Source: Pontibacillus yanchengensis Y32 (GTDB lineage Bacteria > Bacillota > Bacilli > Bacillales > BH030062). From it: a stretch of 64,000 nucleotides of DNA. The number at the start of each line of letters is the position of its first letter. Position 1 is the stretch's first letter. A model generated the notes under the pieces. That model ran no database searches. It had not been told where the DNA came from and was given only the letters and a program-made list of their open reading frames with translations. Position numbers and translations under genes: made by a program. The stretch is taken from positions 62,001-126,000 of the forward strand of contig NZ_AVBF01000002.1 in NCBI RefSeq assembly GCF_000770635.1. The letters run 5' to 3'. This document shows, in pieces, positions 44,480 through 53,254 of this stretch.

Positions 44480-45391
44480 CTAAACCGCTCCTACCATCCA
44501 CAATAACAATGGAATAGTGACAATACTTAATAACGTAGTCCAGAACGTACTATAGGATACGAGTTGAGGTTCGGTATTGTATTGGATGGAATACATGGTA
44601 GTGTTAGCCGCTGTTGGCATAGCTGCCAGCACAATTAAAATGCTGGATAGCAAGGTGCTTAATCCGAGTAACGATGTAATAAGGAAAGCCAGGATAGGGG
44701 AAACAATCATTTTAATCGATCCGATCGTAACCAGGTCTCTGATTTGAACAGCGCCTTTAGAAAGCGTAGCAAGCTGCATTCCTAATACAATCATAATCGT
44801 TGGTATGGTAGCGTCTGCAACAAGGTTAACAGCCTGCATGATAAAGGAAGGGATCGTAATAGGAAATAGCTGCGTCACTATCCCCAATAAGACCGCATGA
44901 TTAATTGGCATCTTCATTACTTTCTTCAGGGACTCTCGTATATTCGCATCGCCATCTGCACTGCCCTTGGAAGCATAATAGAGGCCCACGGTATTCATTA
45001 ATAATGATTGGATGACCATCATAATAATAGCATACGTTACCCCACTTTCCCCGTAAGCAAATAGAATAATAGGTACCCCGTAATTCCCGCTATTCATAAA
45101 CACACTCGACAAAACCATGGCCGAGGCTTTTGGCCCCGGCATGTTTCCTATACTTGTTACTATTTTAACGAGCAATATCAGTAACGTCATGAGAGATACA
45201 CAAAATAGAATGATATAGAGAAAATCTAGCGTAATTGGATTGTTATAAAACGTTTGAAAGGCTAAGAAAGGATACATTAAATATAAAGCTGCTTTGGAAA
45301 TCGTTTTCCGATCAAATCCGATTGCCTTTTGTCCAATAAACCCAATCGCAAAGATGATAAATGCTGGAAGAACTACTACAATAACGTCCAT
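44480..45391 (-). CDS. AEC-family (auxin efflux carrier type) permease
   Basis: 303 residues with about ten hydrophobic helices in two inverted halves. NSGNYGVPIILFAYGESG is the conserved AEC motif. In bacteria the family includes malate, malonate and lactate permeases. It lies 40 bases after the MaeN-like gene on the same strand and before a terminator, so it is probably co-expressed in organic-acid transport. Confidence 0.87.
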   Translation of the reverse strand: MDVIVVVLPAFIIFAIGFIGQKAIGFDRKTISKAALYLMYPFLAFQTFYNNPITLDFLYIILFCVSLMTLLILLVKIVTSIGNMPGPKASAMVLSSVFMNSGNYGVPIILFAYGESGVTYAIIMMVIQSLLMNTVGLYYASKGSADGDANIRESLKKVMKMPINHAVLLGIVTQLFPITIPSFIMQAVNLVADATIPTIMIVLGMQLATLSKGAVQIRDLVTIGSIKMIVSPILAFLITSLLGLSTLLSSILIVLAAMPTAANTTMYSIQYNTEPQLVSYSTFWTTLLSIVTIPLLLWMVGAV

Positions 45392-45431
45392 TTCACTTCA
45401 CCAAGTTTCTATCAAAATTCCTTCCTATCTA

Positions 45432-46760
45432 TCACTGTAATAGAGGGATAATTAGGCCAGCTAATAATAGTATTAACGCTCCACCTAAACGGGAGGAAAT
45501 TTGTGCAAATGGCATCAGCTCCATGCGACGGGAAGCAGATAGCACGGCTACGTCTCCTGTACCACCCATGTTGGCCATACATAAACCAGCTGTGATAGCG
45601 GATTCGATTGGATAGAAACCTACTAGTTTTCCAAGTAATCCCGCTCCTAATATGGCTCCGGATACGACTCCAAAAACGGTAAGAATATATGGTAGGGTCA
45701 ATGCTTCCAATACGGTATTTAAATCTGTATAAGCAATACCAATTCCAAATAATAAAGCAAGGGTCCAATTGTTTGCGACAAACTTATACCATTGACTAGC
45801 ACCCTGAATAATGTTTTGAGGAATAATATCCGCAATCTTAGCGACTGCCACGACAATGATCATCAATGCATATGGGTGAAGCGGAATAATATCCCCTAAT
45901 AGATTTCCTAACGTAAAGAATGTAATAGCTGCCAGTAAACCTATGCCCATCTTCTGAATATCGTACGTATGCTGTTCTTCTTTATAATGAAATCCACTAA
46001 TCAATTTCCCGTTCCCTGTTAAGGAAGGGACTTTAGTACCTAACAGATTCAGCATACTAGCAAGGACGATGGCAAAGACATTCCCTAGCGCAAGCGCTGG
46101 TACTAGAATAGAAATATAATAGCTCGGGTCATTCCCCATAATTTCGGAATAGATTTGACTCATCGGAACGGCACCAGCTCCCATGCCTCCTCCCATAATC
46201 GGCATGGTAATAACCATAACGGCATCTCTAATCGAAAATCCTGCAATAGCCCCTAACAATCCTGCCATTAAAGCCGCTCCAACAATTGCACCGAAAATAG
46301 GTAAAAAGTATCTCAACCCAACCTTCATCAATATCTCTCTGTTCATTCCTAGAATACTACCGGTAATTAATGCGGCAATATAAAAGCTCAAGAAGCCTCC
46401 ATCTTTCATAAAGGTCGTCATGGTCGTGACAGAGGAATCCGGCAACCATCCCATGTACACCATAAACGCCGCACCAAATATCGCAACAATAGCTCCTCCA
46501 CCTAAGAACGTTTTGATAATAGGAGTATTGTCTCCAATCCAACCAAACAACTCTCCTAGAATCATCATAAGCAACAAGCTTCCAATCATCCCGCCTGGCA
46601 AACTTCCACTATAAAGACTAATCAACGTAACAACACCAAAAATACTAAACCAAAGAACAGGAATTCCAAAGATCGTAAATCCTTTTTTCTTCGTTTCTGG
46701 TTGCACGTCTTGTTGATAAGCTTCCTCTTCGTAATTCCACTCTCTAGCGGCCTGACTCAT
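45432..46760 (-). CDS. maeN: 2-hydroxycarboxylate transporter (malate/citrate symporter, MaeN/CimH-like)
   Basis: About 442 residues of the 2HCT family, eleven membrane helices. The two re-entrant loop motifs are visible as MPIMGGGMGAGAVPMSQIY and LCMANMGGTGDVAVLSA, with a C-terminal Arg in SASRRMELMPFAQISSR that binds the dicarboxylate. It imports malate or citrate with sodium or protons. ATG 46760 follows AAGGAG. The MalKR-like pair upstream and a cre box in the promoter match the malate-induced, glucose-repressed control known for B. subtilis maeN. Confidence 0.87.
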   Translation of the reverse strand: MSQAAREWNYEEEAYQQDVQPETKKKGFTIFGIPVLWFSIFGVVTLISLYSGSLPGGMIGSLLLMMILGELFGWIGDNTPIIKTFLGGGAIVAIFGAAFMVYMGWLPDSSVTTMTTFMKDGGFLSFYIAALITGSILGMNREILMKVGLRYFLPIFGAIVGAALMAGLLGAIAGFSIRDAVMVITMPIMGGGMGAGAVPMSQIYSEIMGNDPSYYISILVPALALGNVFAIVLASMLNLLGTKVPSLTGNGKLISGFHYKEEQHTYDIQKMGIGLLAAITFFTLGNLLGDIIPLHPYALMIIVVAVAKIADIIPQNIIQGASQWYKFVANNWTLALLFGIGIAYTDLNTVLEALTLPYILTVFGVVSGAILGAGLLGKLVGFYPIESAITAGLCMANMGGTGDVAVLSASRRMELMPFAQISSRLGGALILLLAGLIIPLLQ

Positions 46761-46782
46761 ACAGATCACTCCTTGTTAGATT

Positions 46783-46797
46783 AGAAAGCGCTTCCAA
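46783..46797 (-). promoter_or_regulatory. cre box upstream of maeN
   Basis: Minus strand TTGGAAGCGCTTTCT matches WTGNAANCGNWNNCW at all 15 positions, 23 bases before the start codon. Confidence 0.75.
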
Positions 46798-46865
46798 TTG
46801 ATTGATTTCATTTTAGAAAAATTCACAAAACGTTCATATATTGTGAAACTATTGTTATTATTGTA

Positions 46866-46891
46866 ATTAAAAAAAGTAGCCTCTCCGGCTA
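46866..46891 (-). terminator. Terminator overlapping the response-regulator stop
   Basis: AAAAGTAGCC / GGCTACTTTT stem with six T after it on the minus strand; the stop codon TAG lies in the ascending arm. Confidence 0.85.
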
Positions 46892-47617
46892 CTTTTCTAC
46901 ATATTGTTCAATGATATGCTGGTTTTGTTCATTCAAATAATACTTGTAAATAGGTCTCCCCACACCATACACGAGTTCCTCTTTTAAATAACCGATGTCA
47001 CTCAGAAACTTCAAATACTTGCGCACCGAAACTCTCGAAACTTTCGTAGCCTCTGCCATTTCATTGGTCGAAAAGGCTTCTGGAGAATTACTTTCAATCG
47101 TTTCCCTAATCGTTTCTAGCGTATTTTTCGTCAAGCCTTTTGGAAGCGTTTGAGGAGTAAAATCCCTAGCCTTTCCTTCCTGCTCCTCTTTCCGTAACAG
47201 AACATCCACATCTTTCTGGGTAACAGGACTATCATGACGCTGTATCGTGAACCGATTCGCCTTATATTTATGAAGGGCTTCATATAGACGCTCATATTCA
47301 AACGGCTTAATCAAATAATCAATGGCCCCAAGGCGTAACGATTGCTGGATCTGATCCATTTGAGATGCAGCGGTAATGAGGATAACGTCCACATCTTCCT
47401 CTTGTTTTCGCAGCTTTTTTAAGAAATGAATGCCATTTATCCCTGGCATGAATACATCTAACAAAATAAGGTGGACTTCCTTTTCCTCGAGCAATTGCAT
47501 CGCCTCTTCCGCATGAGAAGCAACTCCGATAACCTCAAACCCCTCTACTTCGCTGGTATGCTGTTTATTCAACTGAGCTACCATCGGATCGTCTTCAACG
47601 ATAAGCACCTTAATCAT
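46889..47617 (-). CDS. malR: CitB/DcuR-family response regulator (MalR-like)
   Basis: About 242 residues. The receiver domain has VLIVEDDPMVAQLN, the phospho-Asp in LILLDVFMPGING and Lys in DYLIKPFEYERL; a C-terminal HTH (FSTNEMAEATKVSRVSVRKYLKFLSDIGYL) is typical of the CitB/DcuR/MalR group. ATG 47617 follows GGAGG and overlaps the kinase stop by eight bases. It would activate maeN when malate is sensed. Confidence 0.9.
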   Translation of the reverse strand: MIKVLIVEDDPMVAQLNKQHTSEVEGFEVIGVASHAEEAMQLLEEKEVHLILLDVFMPGINGIHFLKKLRKQEEDVDVILITAASQMDQIQQSLRLGAIDYLIKPFEYERLYEALHKYKANRFTIQRHDSPVTQKDVDVLLRKEEQEGKARDFTPQTLPKGLTKNTLETIRETIESNSPEAFSTNEMAEATKVSRVSVRKYLKFLSDIGYLKEELVYGVGRPIYKYYLNEQNQHIIEQYVEK

Positions 47618-49217
47618 CACTTCTACCTCCTCCCTCATAAGGAATGATAATGGTAAAGGTCGTTCCGGAAGCATAGGATTCCACTTCGATGGAACCGTCT
47701 AATTCCTCTACACTCTGCTTCGTAATAAATAATCCAAAGCCTCTGTCCGTTCCGTCTTTAGTAGAAATACCTTTCTCAAAAATGGCCTCCTCCTGCTCGT
47801 TAGGAATACCTGGCCCATTATCACGCACCACCATCGTCATAAGATCATCTATAAAGGAAAGATCTACGTGTACCTCTTTGTTATCATCATTTGCAGCAAC
47901 ACTCTCGATAGCATTATCGATCACGTTACCTAGAATCGTAATCACCTCATGCGTAAAAGCGGAGTCCGTTTCCGGAATTTCCGTCTCACATGTAATGATT
48001 AAATCGACTTTCTCTTCCCGGGAATAACTCATCTTCCCTATTAAAAAACCTGCAAAAGCAGCATCTTTTACGTATTTGGTAACATTACCTACTTCATGAG
48101 CAGAGTGATCTACTAAATGCGTTATGTAGTTTTTCACTTTTTCATATTCTTCTAACGCTATCATCCCCTGTAACACATGGAGCTTGTTCATAAATTCATG
48201 GGACTGAGAACGTAATGTATCCGCATACATCTGTACTCCCGTTAGTTGCTCCGCCAATTGATTTACCTCCGTTTTATCACGGAATGTGGCGATAGCACCT
48301 ATAATTCTATCATTTACTACAATAGGGACTCGATTGGTAATAATCGATAGACCGTTAATATTCTGTTCCTGATCGACCCCTATTTCCTTGCCTTCTAGCA
48401 CGTGATTTAATCTGGAATTCGGAAGATACTCATTAATATTTAGCCCAATCGGGTCTTTCGTTTCCAACCCAGCTTTTTTAAGAATATCTCGAGCTGAACG
48501 ATTCACCAACACAATAGTCGCATCGTTATCAATCGCAATAATCCCCTCATGCACCGATTGAAGCATCTGATTCCTCTCCTCATGAATACGAGCAATCGTC
48601 GAAGGCTCCAATCCAAACAAACTACGCTTAATATAACGAGCGAGCAACACAGCCCCCACAATTCCAACCATCATGCCAATTAAAGATCCTATCAAAATCC
48701 GCTTCTGACTTTGCATCATAGAAGACTGCACCGCCTCGAGCGAAATTCCTACAGCCACAGCCCCTACCTGATCCCCTTTCTCTCCAAACACAGGAGTGAA
48801 CGCACGGAGCGAATCACCAAGCGTCCCCGTAGAACGCGACACATACTCCTCCCCTTCTAAGACCCTTTTCTCATCTCCCCCAACAAAATGCTTCCCAATC
48901 CTCTCAGGCTTCGGATGAGACTTTCGGATCCCTTCCATATCCATCACCACGACAAACATAACCCCAGCATCCTTCTGCACTTCCATCGCATAACTTTGAA
49001 TACTTTCCTCCGTCGGATCCCCTTGTAACCCATCCTGGACCACTTGAGAATCCGCAACCGTCCGAGAGATGATGACCGCTTTTTCCCTTAATTGAGTTTC
49101 AATATTTTCGGTAGTAGAATTTCTAATCAGTACCCCTGTAATAAGCAAGGAAATAATGACGACTAGACAGACAAATAGTGTGATGACAGTGCTAAGTTTG
49201 AGAGGATGTTTTTTCAC
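47610..49217 (-). CDS. malK: DcuS/CitA-family sensor histidine kinase (MalK-like)
   Basis: 535 residues. Helix 1 (LSTVITLFVCLVVIISLLITGVLI), a periplasmic-type PAS/Cache sensor (VVVMDMEGIRKSHPKPERIGKHFVGGDE is the dicarboxylate/citrate-binding signature), helix 2 (ILIGSLIGMMVGIVGAVLLA), a cytosolic PAS, then a SpoOB-like phosphoacceptor (LRSQSHEFMNKLHVLQGMI, phospho-His) and HATPase (GNVIDNAIESV, DNGPGI, GFGLFI). It senses an extracellular C4 or C6 carboxylate. Confidence 0.91.
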   Translation of the reverse strand: MKKHPLKLSTVITLFVCLVVIISLLITGVLIRNSTTENIETQLREKAVIISRTVADSQVVQDGLQGDPTEESIQSYAMEVQKDAGVMFVVVMDMEGIRKSHPKPERIGKHFVGGDEKRVLEGEEYVSRSTGTLGDSLRAFTPVFGEKGDQVGAVAVGISLEAVQSSMMQSQKRILIGSLIGMMVGIVGAVLLARYIKRSLFGLEPSTIARIHEERNQMLQSVHEGIIAIDNDATIVLVNRSARDILKKAGLETKDPIGLNINEYLPNSRLNHVLEGKEIGVDQEQNINGLSIITNRVPIVVNDRIIGAIATFRDKTEVNQLAEQLTGVQMYADTLRSQSHEFMNKLHVLQGMIALEEYEKVKNYITHLVDHSAHEVGNVTKYVKDAAFAGFLIGKMSYSREEKVDLIITCETEIPETDSAFTHEVITILGNVIDNAIESVAANDDNKEVHVDLSFIDDLMTMVVRDNGPGIPNEQEEAIFEKGISTKDGTDRGFGLFITKQSVEELDGSIEVESYASGTTFTIIIPYEGGGRSDD

Positions 49218-49352
49218 TTTATCACCTCCACTTTCTTTAAATTATTTTCCTTTATTTAAGCATACATAATAGGTGGATGAAATACCTGTACTTAACTTGG
49301 CGGATAGATAAATTTTCAATATTTGCTGAATACTGCCTATGAGTAAACAAAT

Positions 49353-49408
49353 ATAGGGACGGTTCTTGTGTTTGTATAGTAATAAACAAACATGAGAACC
49401 GTCCCTAT
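49353..49408. repeat. GGGACGGTTCT inverted repeat
   Basis: ATAGGGACGGTTCT (49353-49366) and its complement (49395-49408) flank further complementary GTTTGT/ACAAAC. A third repeat family, distinct from the 0-19 kb element. Confidence 0.75.
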
Positions 49409-49455
49409 GTTTTAATCATTTCATCATTAACTTAGAAGTTTTCTTTTGAGATATG

Positions 49456-49515
49456 TCACACACTCAACATGGTTTGTAGAGTACTAGCAGACATATTGAT
49501 GTAGAAGTGTTTACC
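49456..49515. repeat. 62-bp dispersed repeat, diverged copy B
   Basis: Shares TCACACA.TCAACATGG, GCAGA and GTAG.AGTGTTTACC with 55420-55481. It and the inverted repeat at 49353 are the only structures I see in the 500 bases between the kinase and the defence island. Confidence 0.5.
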
Positions 49516-49719
49516 TAATACAAACTATTGATGGTATATACTGCTTACATTTTGAAATGTAATCTTAATGAAAAACGATCTATAGATCTGAAAGATTACC
49601 ACTATAACGAAATTTCCCCATTCCTGTTTCAGGATAATTGGGAGGGGTGATGTTTTGATAAAGGCATTGTATAATTGAAATCCCATACCTAATTTTTCCC
49701 GGTACATCATACCATAAAA

Positions 49720-51405
49720 TTAGGTGTTTAATAGTAAATCTTGTATGCCCCAACGGTTCAATGCCCCTTCAAAAAGTAGCTTTTGCCTTTCTTCAATAGC
49801 AGCTATGTCCCATTCATCATAGGTACAAATAGATTTAGTTATCTCTATTTTTGAATTTATATAGGTCTGTTTTTTTACATCAAATGATTTATTCTTCAAC
49901 CTAGTGTTATATTCATTACCTAGAAGTGTTAAATTACCAATTCTATGTAGATATGTTTGATGTGTTTCCTCATCAACTTCCCAAACACCTAATTTCTTTG
50001 GCATAATATGTTCTAGATGGATTTTTGAATTGTTTTCTAATACTTGAATCTCTTGTTCGTTATAATTGTTAATGGCTCGTAAGATATATTTAGCTACTGA
50101 GCTTTTTTTTATGGTAAGGGTTCGAAAAGCATTTTCGAAATCTTCATCATTTAATAGTTCTGGTTTCAATTCTTTAAAAATTTCTTCACTAGTGGTAATT
50201 TGTTTTTCAGATATCTTAAAAGCTATTCCTGCAAATAATGTCTCATATTTATTCGCAACTCGACCTGCTACGACACAGTTTCTAAATATGAATGTTTCAA
50301 CCATTTGGACCACTTTTAAAATAGTATCCTCACTATATTGACTATTTACCATTGATAAAACAATAGGATAAAAAGAACGTGCATTAAGTGTTTTTAAGTT
50401 AGCAAGTACCTTATTAATTTCACTGTCAACAAAATAAAACTCTTCATTAGGTCTTACAAGTGTTTTATATACATCTGACATAGCTAATAAGTCTGTAACG
50501 AATTCTTCACTTTTTTTGGGGGTGGAAACAAAATCTCTCATTCTTTTATATAGATCTTTTTCTCGAATGAAGTTTGATCTAGAATTCCAATAGTGTCTTA
50601 GATAATTCGTAATATCTATATTATCCAGATTATCTACTGTTCTCATCCACTCACTTTTCACCTTCTCTATTAGAGTACCAGAAGTTCTAAACAAATGATT
50701 TTTTAATAGGTCAGATGTTTCTAAATCTTTACCACGAGCATTCAAAGTTTCAAAAATTATAAAAGCTTCGTTTAGCTCATCTGTTTCTACATACATAAGC
50801 TGGAATCCTGTGATGAAAGTACTATAGTAACTTGTTAATAGCTTATACTGTGCTTCATAATCATCTTCCTGATTTAGTTTCTTTTTAAGTTTATTGTAGA
50901 AAAAATCATAAGCTTGTTTTATTCTTTGATGAGAGTCTTCATTAGGTGGTGCATCTTCAGGTGAATTTATTTGAATATTTTTCCTAAAATATTCACTATC
51001 AATTTCCCCCAGGGTCAGTCTAAGCTCATTTTCTTCTTCTGACCATCTTCCAATAAACTTCAGGCGTATATCTTCAACTTTATTGCGAGCACCTGATAGA
51101 TTTGAGGCTTTGAATAGTTCTTCAAATAAATCTCTTAAAGCAGCTAAGAAGATAATTGATGTGGTTGTACGTTGTTGACCATCGATAACGTATTTTTTCT
51201 GTTCATCTCTATTATCATGAATAACCACTTGCCCAAAGAAATGATTAAATGTCCTCTCTGAAATAGCGTAGTTAATATCTGCCCAGAAGTCATCAATTTG
51301 CTCTCCTTCTTCCCAGGCATATTCTCTCTGATAATCAGGTATAAAATATCTATCTTTCTGTAAAAATGAACCAACAGTTTCCTTGCCTGAGTTTTGAATT
51401 GCCAT
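49720..51405 (-). CDS. GmrSD-type (DUF262 + DUF1524) modification-dependent nuclease
   Basis: 561 residues. The N-terminal DUF262 ParB-like NTPase has IPDYQREYAW (22-31) and YVIDGQQRTTT (about 73-82); the DGQQR is diagnostic. The C-terminal DUF1524 HNH-like nuclease has HLEHIMPKKLG and RIGNLTLLGNEYNTRLKNKSF. E. coli GmrS and GmrD are these two halves and cut glucosylated hydroxymethylcytosine DNA; single-chain fusions are common type IV restriction enzymes. ATG 51405 follows GGAGG. It is the first gene met in a long defence island. Confidence 0.9.
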   Translation of the reverse strand: MAIQNSGKETVGSFLQKDRYFIPDYQREYAWEEGEQIDDFWADINYAISERTFNHFFGQVVIHDNRDEQKKYVIDGQQRTTTSIIFLAALRDLFEELFKASNLSGARNKVEDIRLKFIGRWSEEENELRLTLGEIDSEYFRKNIQINSPEDAPPNEDSHQRIKQAYDFFYNKLKKKLNQEDDYEAQYKLLTSYYSTFITGFQLMYVETDELNEAFIIFETLNARGKDLETSDLLKNHLFRTSGTLIEKVKSEWMRTVDNLDNIDITNYLRHYWNSRSNFIREKDLYKRMRDFVSTPKKSEEFVTDLLAMSDVYKTLVRPNEEFYFVDSEINKVLANLKTLNARSFYPIVLSMVNSQYSEDTILKVVQMVETFIFRNCVVAGRVANKYETLFAGIAFKISEKQITTSEEIFKELKPELLNDEDFENAFRTLTIKKSSVAKYILRAINNYNEQEIQVLENNSKIHLEHIMPKKLGVWEVDEETHQTYLHRIGNLTLLGNEYNTRLKNKSFDVKKQTYINSKIEITKSICTYDEWDIAAIEERQKLLFEGALNRWGIQDLLLNT

Positions 51406-51590
51406 AATATATCCTCCATTATAGTTATTATATTATCTCTTTAATTTTTAAATGCAAATACTATTGTCTGATAAAGATTAACTCCCCTAACGTATTGATA
51501 TTAAATAAATTTTTAATAACAGTATGTAATATAATTAAAAATTTATCTATGCAAATATTTCAATACTAATTGTTAATATCCTCCAGCTAA

Positions 51591-51634
51591 AAGATAAGCA
51601 GGGAACCTTTACTAGGCCCCTGCTTACCTTTTAG
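51591..51634. terminator. Bidirectional terminator (GAAGCAGG type)
   Basis: TAAGCAGGG...CCCTGCTTA stem flanked by A-run and T-run, between the three-gene cassette and the GmrSD gene. Confidence 0.8.
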
Positions 51635-51649
51635 ACAACTCAAGTATCT

Positions 51650-52411
51650 TCACACTGGTGTAACTGTTTGAGACAGATCATAATAATAGCCTAAATACTC
51701 TAAAAATATTTCTTTCAATTCCTCTTTCTCTAACATAGGAGACATAATGACTGGGTAACTTTTATTAAATTCAAAGATTACACGTCTACCTACCCTTTCA
51801 TCCTTTCCTAGATCATCTCTCCCCTTTATTTTTGATTTCATAACTTTTGAAAGGTTCAAATCATCTATAATGCCTAATATATTTATTAAAAAATTTTCAT
51901 TTCGGAATATTTCATATTTTATAATGTAATTGTATAAATCTAGATTATCAACTAGTAAACTATAATATCTTTTTCTTTCTCTTTCATCACCAACACTATC
52001 ATTTATATATTGAGCACCAAGAACACATTTATAAATATAGTTTTCCCAATCGAAGTTTTTTAGGACAATATTATGGAATTGGTTCATGCTTTGTGTGATT
52101 TGAGGATAATTTTTTAACAAAAATTCTCGTTTAGTTGTTACTAATAAGGAGTGCCAAAATAGCTCATCAAAGTGAATATCTCGATCTGTACTCAAATAAT
52201 ATTCCGCCAAAATTTCAATAGCTTCAAAAAATAATTGTTTTTTATCTCCTTCATTTTCATGAGCCATATATATAGGAAACTCTGGGGCATGTTCTAGATT
52301 TACAACTTCTCCCGAGAAATACTCGTCTTTAAGATGTATTTGATCTTCTAAAAAATCTTTATAAAACTGTTCATTTTGCTTATACCCATTAGCTAATAGC
52401 TTAACTTCCAT
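51650..52411 (-). CDS. Uncharacterised protein, gene 3 of the HATPase cassette
   Basis: 253 residues, mostly predicted helix, soluble, no signal peptide or nucleotide motif. It is acidic in the N-terminal half, with aromatic-rich repeats (KRYYSLLVDNLDLYNYIIKYEIFRNE); a conserved-looking C-terminal block reads DERVGRRVIFEFNKSYPVIMSPML. It overlaps gene 2 by 11 bases and has its own AAAGGGG site, so the cassette is one translation-coupled unit. I cannot assign a family or enzymatic activity. It lies between GmrSD and a retron, so a defence role is likely. Confidence 0.7.
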   Translation of the reverse strand: MEVKLLANGYKQNEQFYKDFLEDQIHLKDEYFSGEVVNLEHAPEFPIYMAHENEGDKKQLFFEAIEILAEYYLSTDRDIHFDELFWHSLLVTTKREFLLKNYPQITQSMNQFHNIVLKNFDWENYIYKCVLGAQYINDSVGDERERKRYYSLLVDNLDLYNYIIKYEIFRNENFLINILGIIDDLNLSKVMKSKIKGRDDLGKDERVGRRVIFEFNKSYPVIMSPMLEKEELKEIFLEYLGYYYDLSQTVTPV

Positions 52412-53252
52412 GTGAAATTAACCCCTTTACCACTGATGTATATTTTTCTAATATACGATCTGAAATTGCATATATTACTTCATCAATATTATTAATGCTC
52501 AGCTCTTCTATTAGTTTTTTCTTCATTAATCGATATAGCTTGAATTCTAATGGGTTGTTCGGTGGTTCAATAACTTCCAAATCCACATATTCACTATCTT
52601 CCCCGTTATTCACAATAAAGCGTTGAAGTGCAGCGTATAAACCAGTATATATATATGGGTGATTTAACGTATTGCTTTGGGGTAAGTTATTAAATTGGAA
52701 ATCTGGTTTCCTGTAATAAATAACGATTGTTTCGTGACTAAGTTCAATTTTTATATCTGATTTTAAATTAGCATCTAGTTTTTTCTCAAAAAGTTCCAAT
52801 GGCTCTTTAAAGCTACCATCAAACAAGACGACATTTGAAAAACCTAGAATCGCATGCTTGGGTACTACTATCTCCTCTTTAAATAGATCATAAAATCCAC
52901 TTAAATCTTCATTTTGTTTGAAGTCAATTTCAGCTTTTGATTGTATATGCATTTGAATGGAAGTACGTTTGCTAACAGATATACGTGATTTGGCAATTTC
53001 GACAGATTTTTGATTCTTTTCTAATCTAAAAAACTTATTATCTTTTGATTGAATAATTAATATTAATTGAACATGGCCCTTTGTTAATAGATCGTTGATA
53101 AAGGGTGACTCAATTTCATATTGAAAATCAAAGCGGTAGTTATGAGTATTTTCATGTAATTCTACATCCAAAATAAAAAGATTTGTTGAATAATTATTAG
53201 AGTTATTCGTTAACACAGGGTATGGAAAATTTGCATCTTTTTTGTAAATCAT
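52401..53252 (-). CDS. Uncharacterised protein, gene 2 of the HATPase cassette
   Basis: 283 residues. The N-terminal FPYPVLTNNSNNYSTNLF opens a beta-rich domain (residues 1-200), and a helical tail follows (KLYRLMKKKLIEELSINNIDEVIYAISDRILEKY). No catalytic motif is evident, so it may be a structural adaptor between the ATPase and gene 3. ATG 53252 begins two bases after the ATPase stop behind GAGGTG. Confidence 0.7.
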   Translation of the reverse strand: MIYKKDANFPYPVLTNNSNNYSTNLFILDVELHENTHNYRFDFQYEIESPFINDLLTKGHVQLILIIQSKDNKFFRLEKNQKSVEIAKSRISVSKRTSIQMHIQSKAEIDFKQNEDLSGFYDLFKEEIVVPKHAILGFSNVVLFDGSFKEPLELFEKKLDANLKSDIKIELSHETIVIYYRKPDFQFNNLPQSNTLNHPYIYTGLYAALQRFIVNNGEDSEYVDLEVIEPPNNPLEFKLYRLMKKKLIEELSINNIDEVIYAISDRILEKYTSVVKGLISHGS

Positions 53253-53254
53253 TT